A DNA stretch of 64,000 nt, from positions 62,001 to 126,000 of the forward strand of contig JANXOD010000016.1 in the NCBI GenBank assembly GCA_025353765.1, read 5' to 3'. The translations under genes were made by a program, and so were the position numbers. Below are positions 60,159-64,000 of this stretch, piece by piece (within the stretch, counting starts at the first letter, position 1; every line of letters starts with the position of its first letter). The stretch is from Sphingobacteriales bacterium. GTDB taxonomy: Bacteria > Bacteroidota > Bacteroidia > Sphingobacteriales > Sphingobacteriaceae. The notes beneath the pieces are model-generated. The model had not been told where the DNA came from. It saw nothing but the letters and a program-made list of their open reading frames with translations, and made no database searches.

Positions 60159-63100
60159 ATGGCTACAACATCTACCACCAAAGCCTCAAAAGGAGCTTCA
60201 AAAGGTTTAAGCTTCCAACGCTATTTTACTAAAACCGGAGTGAACGTATACGATCTGTTCACTTATGAAAAACGCACATCAGTTATTCGTAATCCTGCAG
60301 GTGATGCAGTGTTCGAAATGAAAAATGTAGAAGTGCCTGCAAGCTGGAGCCAGGTCGCAACAGATATTCTGGCTCAGAAATATTTTAGAAAAGCAGGAGT
60401 ACCTCAACCAGACGGATCAATATCATCCGAAACCAGCATTAAACAGGTAGCACATCGTATGGCTAATTGCTGGAAAATATGGGGAGAACGTTACGGTTAC
60501 TTTGCAAATAAAGAAGATGCAGCCATCTTTTATGATGAGCTTGTTTATACTATTGTAGGACAGCTTGCAGCACCTAATTCCCCGCAATGGTTTAATACCG
60601 GTTTACATAGCTCATATGGCATTACAGGTAAACCACAGGGGCATTATTTTGTAGATCCGGATACGGAAAAATTAAGTAAGTCTACTTCTGCATACGAGCG
60701 TCCTCAACCACATGCCTGTTTTATCTTATCTGTAAGTGATGATCTGGTGAATGATGGCGGTATTATGGATCTTTGGGTTCGTGAAGCACGTATTTTTAAA
60801 TATGGTTCTGGTGTGGGGACTAACTTTTCTGCTATTCGCGGTGAAAGTGAAAAATTATCCGGCGGAGGTTATTCATCCGGTTTAATGTCATTCCTTAAAA
60901 TTGGCGATCGTGCTGCAGGAGCTATCAAATCTGGTGGTACAACTCGTCGTGCTGCCAAAATGGTTTGTCTGGATATGGATCATCCCGAAATTGAAGGTTT
61001 TGTAAACTGGAAAGTGGAAGAAGAAAAAAAAGTAGCTGCCTTAATTGCTGCCGGATATTCTTCTGATTATGAAGGCGAGGCTTATCGTACCGTTTCCGGT
61101 CAAAATTCTAATAACTCAGTGCGTGTTCCAAATACATTTTTCAAAGCTTTAGAAAACGGTGCAAACTGGGATCTGATTGGCCGCATCAATGGCAAAACTG
61201 TTAAATCCATATCAGCTGAAAAACTTTGGCAGGATATTGCTTTCGCCGCTTGGGCTTGCGCCGATCCGGGTATACAATATGATACAACTATAAATGAATG
61301 GCATACCTGCCCCGAAGGCGGACGTATTAATGCATCCAACCCATGTTCAGAATATATGTTTTTGGATAATACCGCCTGTAATTTAGCATCTCTCAACCTG
61401 GCACATTTCTTCGATCCGCAAACCTTAGTTTTTGATGTAAAAGGTTTTGAGCATGCCTGCCGAATATGGACTGTAGTATTAGAGATCTCTGTATTGATGG
61501 CTCAGTTTCCATCTAGAGAAGTAGCTCAATTATCTTATGATTATCGCACATTAGGTTTAGGATATGCCAATTTAGGTTCTATGTTAATGGTTTCAGGTAT
61601 TCCTTATGATAGTGATAAAGCCCGTGCCATTGGCGGCGCTATTACAGCCATCATGACGGGTACAGCTTATGCTACTTCCGCAGAAATGGCTAAAGAATTA
61701 GGGACTTTCAGCAAATACGAAGAAAATAAAAATCACATGCTGCGGGTAATGCGTAATCATCGTTATGCTGCTTACAATACAAATTCATACGAAGGTTTAG
61801 AAATTGCTCCTCCGGGAATTGATCAAAAAAACTGTCCAGATTATTTGCTTTCTGCAGCATGCAATTCATGGGACAAAGCAGTTGAACTGGGCGAAAAATA
61901 TGGTTATCGCAATGCACAAACTACGGTTATTGCTCCAACAGGCACCATTGGTTTGGTTATGGATTGCGATACTACAGGTATTGAGCCTGATTTTGCTTTG
62001 GTTAAATTTAAAAAATTATCTGGCGGAGGTTATTTCAAAATCATTAATCAGGGAGTGCCGGCTGCTTTACGTAATCAGGGTTATGAAGAACACGAGATTG
62101 AAGCGATAGTTAATTATGCTAAAGGTGCAGCAACTTTACAGGGCGCTCCTCACATCAATTTCGATACTCTTGCGGCGAAGGGTTTCACACAGGATGAACT
62201 GGAAAAAATTGATAGATCATTGCTTGCTGCTTTTGAAATCGGTTTTGTATTTAACCAGTGGAGTCTAGGTGAAGATTGCTTAAAGCGTTTAGGTTTTAAA
62301 ACGGAGCAATATAATTCTCCAGATTTTAATTTATTGCGTACTATTGGTTTTAACCGTCAGCAAATCGCAGAAGCAAATGAATTTATTTGTGGAACGATGA
62401 CTGTAGAAGGTGCTCCATATTTGAAAGAAGAGCATTATCCGATATTTGATTGTGCAAATAAATGCGGCCAGAAAGGTGAACGTTACATTCATGCTCATGG
62501 GCATATCAAAATGATGGCGGCAGCACAACCGTTCTTATCAGGAGCTATTTCTAAAACTATTAATCTTCCAAATGAGGCAACGGTTGAAGAGATTAAAGAT
62601 TGTTATGAATTATCGTGGAATCTGGCTTTGAAAGCGAATGCCATCTATCGTGATGGTTGTAAATTATCCCAACCCTTATCCACTAAATCTTCTGATAGTA
62701 AAGAAGATAAGCTAGATAGTGTTGAAGAAGTTTTAGGCGAAGCGGCGAATGTTAAATTAAGCGATTTAACTGCCGATCAAGTTTTAGAGGCGGCTCGTGC
62801 TATTTTAGAACGCTCAACTGATACTAAATTTAAACGCCAGCTTTCATCTGTTGTAGAGCGTAAAAATTTGCCAGGTAAACGTGGCGGTTTCACACAAAAA
62901 GCAGCCGTTGGCGGGCAAACTGTATTTGTTCGTACTGGTGAATATGAAGATGGAACTTTGGGCGAGATCTTTATAGATATGCATAAAGAAGGTGCAACTT
63001 TCCGTTCATTAATGAACTGTTTTGCTATTGCAGTATCTGTTGGTTTGCAGTATGGGGTTCCTTTAGAGGAGTTTGTAGATAAGTTTACGTTCACCCGTTT

Positions 63101-63464
63101 TGAGCCATCTGGTATGGTAAACGGGCATGATAATATCAAAAGTGCGACTTCTATTGTTGATTATATTTTCAGGATGCTGGGTTATGAGTACTTAAATCGC
63201 ACTGATTTAGTTCATGTTATAACCGAGCAAAAAGCGGTATTGGGTAATCCTCAAATGGCTGATGAAGATGTCAATACCGATGAAAGCAATACGTTTGCAG
63301 AAATTCCCAAAGCTGCATCAAACCTTAAATTAAAACCTGTTTTAGACATTTCCGGTGGTGGACAGTCTGATGCTCCATCATGCAGTAATTGCGGACATAT
63401 TATGGTTCGTTCCGGTACGTGTTATAAATGTTTAAACTGTGGCACACAGGGCGGATGTAGTTAA
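60159..63464 (+). CDS. nrdJ: Vitamin B12-dependent (class II) ribonucleoside-diphosphate reductase
   Basis: Reduces ribonucleotides to deoxyribonucleotides with adenosylcobalamin, oxygen-independent. 1101 residues, usual for the long NrdJ form. Seen: active-site loop '[19 protein letters not shown]' (Asn-Cys-Glu set), '[13 protein letters not shown]' (redox Cys), '[13 protein letters not shown]', '[20 protein letters not shown]' and a C-terminal zinc-ribbon-like '[20 protein letters not shown]'. The region about 770-1100 is the characteristic extension of this class. No activity-regulating ATP-cone is obvious. Followed by a terminator. Confidence 0.96.
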   Translation: MATTSTTKASKGASKGLSFQRYFTKTGVNVYDLFTYEKRTSVIRNPAGDAVFEMKNVEVPASWSQVATDILAQKYFRKAGVPQPDGSISSETSIKQVAHRMANCWKIWGERYGYFANKEDAAIFYDELVYTIVGQLAAPNSPQWFNTGLHSSYGITGKPQGHYFVDPDTEKLSKSTSAYERPQPHACFILSVSDDLVNDGGIMDLWVREARIFKYGSGVGTNFSAIRGESEKLSGGGYSSGLMSFLKIGDRAAGAIKSGGTTRRAAKMVCLDMDHPEIEGFVNWKVEEEKKVAALIAAGYSSDYEGEAYRTVSGQNSNNSVRVPNTFFKALENGANWDLIGRINGKTVKSISAEKLWQDIAFAAWACADPGIQYDTTINEWHTCPEGGRINASNPCSEYMFLDNTACNLASLNLAHFFDPQTLVFDVKGFEHACRIWTVVLEISVLMAQFPSREVAQLSYDYRTLGLGYANLGSMLMVSGIPYDSDKARAIGGAITAIMTGTAYATSAEMAKELGTFSKYEENKNHMLRVMRNHRYAAYNTNSYEGLEIAPPGIDQKNCPDYLLSAACNSWDKAVELGEKYGYRNAQTTVIAPTGTIGLVMDCDTTGIEPDFALVKFKKLSGGGYFKIINQGVPAALRNQGYEEHEIEAIVNYAKGAATLQGAPHINFDTLAAKGFTQDELEKIDRSLLAAFEIGFVFNQWSLGEDCLKRLGFKTEQYNSPDFNLLRTIGFNRQQIAEANEFICGTMTVEGAPYLKEEHYPIFDCANKCGQKGERYIHAHGHIKMMAAAQPFLSGAISKTINLPNEATVEEIKDCYELSWNLALKANAIYRDGCKLSQPLSTKSSDSKEDKLDSVEEVLGEAANVKLSDLTADQVLEAARAILERSTDTKFKRQLSSVVERKNLPGKRGGFTQKAAVGGQTVFVRTGEYEDGTLGEIFIDMHKEGATFRSLMNCFAIAVSVGLQYGVPLEEFVDKFTFTRFEPSGMVNGHDNIKSATSIVDYIFRMLGYEYLNRTDLVHVITEQKAVLGNPQMADEDVNTDESNTFAEIPKAASNLKLKPVLDISGGGQSDAPSCSNCGHIMVRSGTCYKCLNCGTQGGCS

Positions 63465-63493
63465 TGGTATAGAAATATATGTTATTAAAATAA

Positions 63494-63515
63494 AAAAGCA
63501 CCTATTGGTGCTTTT
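63494..63515 (+). terminator. nrdJ terminator
   Basis: AAAAGCACC (63494-63502) pairs perfectly with GGTGCTTTT (63507-63515) around TATT, 30 bp after the nrdJ stop. Confidence 0.85.
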
Positions 63516-63522
63516 AAAAAAT

Positions 63523-63654
63523 GTGATCTTTTGGACGAGGGTCACAAAACACGTTCAAAGTACGAGAACAAAGATGGTCTCATTTGCCATTCTAAGTTAA
63601 AAGTTATGAAAGTGGGATTAGCGTTGGACAATCATTATAGTCCAGCGCTTTTTT
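63523..63654 (+). ncRNA. Candidate structured small RNA downstream of nrdJ
   Basis: Past the nrdJ terminator, three hairpins lie in a row: GTGATC (63523-63528) with GGTCAC (63540-63545, one G-U pair), GTTC (63553-63556) with GAAC (63566-63569), and AGATGG (63572-63577) with CCATTCT (63587-63593, one bulge). A strong terminator ends the series. No convincing ORF fits this span. A clear promoter is not seen, so it could also be processed from read-through. Candidate only. Confidence 0.4.
63620..63654 (+). terminator. Second terminator downstream of nrdJ
   Basis: AGCGTTGGAC (63620-63629) pairs with GTCCAGCGCT (63640-63649), all ten positions with one G-T, followed by T6. Strong intrinsic terminator with no annotated gene directly before it. 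Confidence 0.88.
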
Positions 63655-63842
63655 GTTAAAAAAAACATTATTATTGAACAAATCTAAGCGTTTAACTCAT
63701 AAATACTATCTTTCTGTTTCTTTAATTTTTAAACATATTAACATTAAGAGCACAAAAACAATAAAATGAGCAGTATATTATGTTAATAAAAAACTAGCCC
63801 AAGTATATCCCGGTACTTCTATTCTATTAAAATTGATTTAAA

Positions 63843-64000
63843 ATGCTAAAAAAATATATAACACCGTTACCCATCACTTTTATAATATTACTTATTTCCA
63901 GTATTCGTTTATTATTGGGGAAAGATGAAGGAGGATGGGGATTGCTTATTGCGGCTGTTTTAACCGGAACAGCCTTTGTTTTATTGTTGGTCCATTTTAT
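63843..64000 (+). CDS. Membrane protein, N-terminal fragment at window edge
   Basis: An ATG at 63843 opens a frame that runs off the window (52 codons): 'MLKKYITPLPITFIILLISS' followed by a charged turn ('LLLGKDEGGW') and a second hydrophobic helix ('LLIAAVLTGTAFVLLLVHF'). Two membrane helices are visible. Too short to assign a family. Confidence 0.6.
   Translation, partial: MLKKYITPLPITFIILLISSIRLLLGKDEGGWGLLIAAVLTGTAFVLLLVHF

Noticed and set aside
1-64000. tRNA, rRNA, insertion sequence or prophage genes
   Set aside because: Scanned for tRNA-like arms, transposase motifs and integrases; none was recognised, though a covariance or HMM scan was not possible here.

Overview
The window reads as chromosomal DNA of a low-GC member of the Bacteroidota, most like the Sphingobacteriaceae (Pedobacter/Solitalea group). 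This rests on gene content and style, not on a database match: a short NuoG and a short CarB, an ExbB-ExbD-ExbD-TonB cluster, FISUMP, IPExxxVDY, DUF4920 and DUF6600-type proteins, a class II ribonucleotide reductase, Bacteroidota-type promoters (TAnnTTTG at -7), and translation starts in A/T-rich sequence without Shine-Dalgarno motifs. No rRNA, tRNA, insertion sequence, integrase or CRISPR array was seen.

Layout. 1-11.8 kb (minus strand): the respiratory complex I operon nuoA-B-C-D-E-F-[M48 metalloprotease]-G-H-I-J-K-L-M; nuoM runs off the left edge. 11.8-17.7 kb (minus): an energy-transduction operon exbB-exbD-exbD-tonB-small membrane protein-PstS-like lipoprotein-TPR protein, ending in a terminator just before nuoA. 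18-21 kb: ATP-dependent PEP carboxykinase, an SUI1/eIF1-like factor and a YegS-type lipid kinase. 21-25 kb: metK behind a SAM-II riboswitch, a membrane protein, a NUDIX hydrolase and a PlsC acyltransferase. 25-29.3 kb: a lipoprotein, a LytTR two-component pair, and a nicotinamide riboside salvage pair (PnuC plus NR kinase). 29.4-36.4 kb: accessory lipoproteins, MiaE, an RsmI-like methyltransferase, a DUF6600 protein, an aminotransferase and a fatty-acid desaturase. 36.6-43.8 kb: ssb, mutY, HU, a TPR protein, a 29-residue bS22/AURKAIP1-like ribosomal protein, RNase G, radA and two small genes. 43.8-46.5 kb is the most accessory-looking stretch: two tandem two-helix membrane proteins, a lipoprotein with a Gly/Trp/Ala-rich tail, and two DNA-binding regulators flanking a 231-bp array. 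46.5-57 kb: carB, nadD-gmk-yicC, rnc-fabF-acpP and pyk. 57-59.7 kb: two M43 metalloprotease lipoproteins. 60-63.5 kb: nrdJ, followed by a possible structured small RNA.

Most unusual signals. (1) Two intergenic arrays have an exact 21-bp period (two helical turns): five units at 30054-30158 and eleven contiguous units at 45848-46078. Their unit sequences differ. The second array lies between two HTH regulators and contains a long internal hairpin. (2) An M48 protease with its own promoter-like site interrupts the complex I operon. (3) The SAM-II aptamer in front of metK has no visible terminator or Shine-Dalgarno to act on. (4) Downstream of nrdJ, a row of hairpins ends in a second terminator. 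(5) Hairpin-forming simple repeats sit between co-directional genes in several operons.

All positions, motifs and pairings were read by eye. Family names come from recognising conserved motifs; no search was run.
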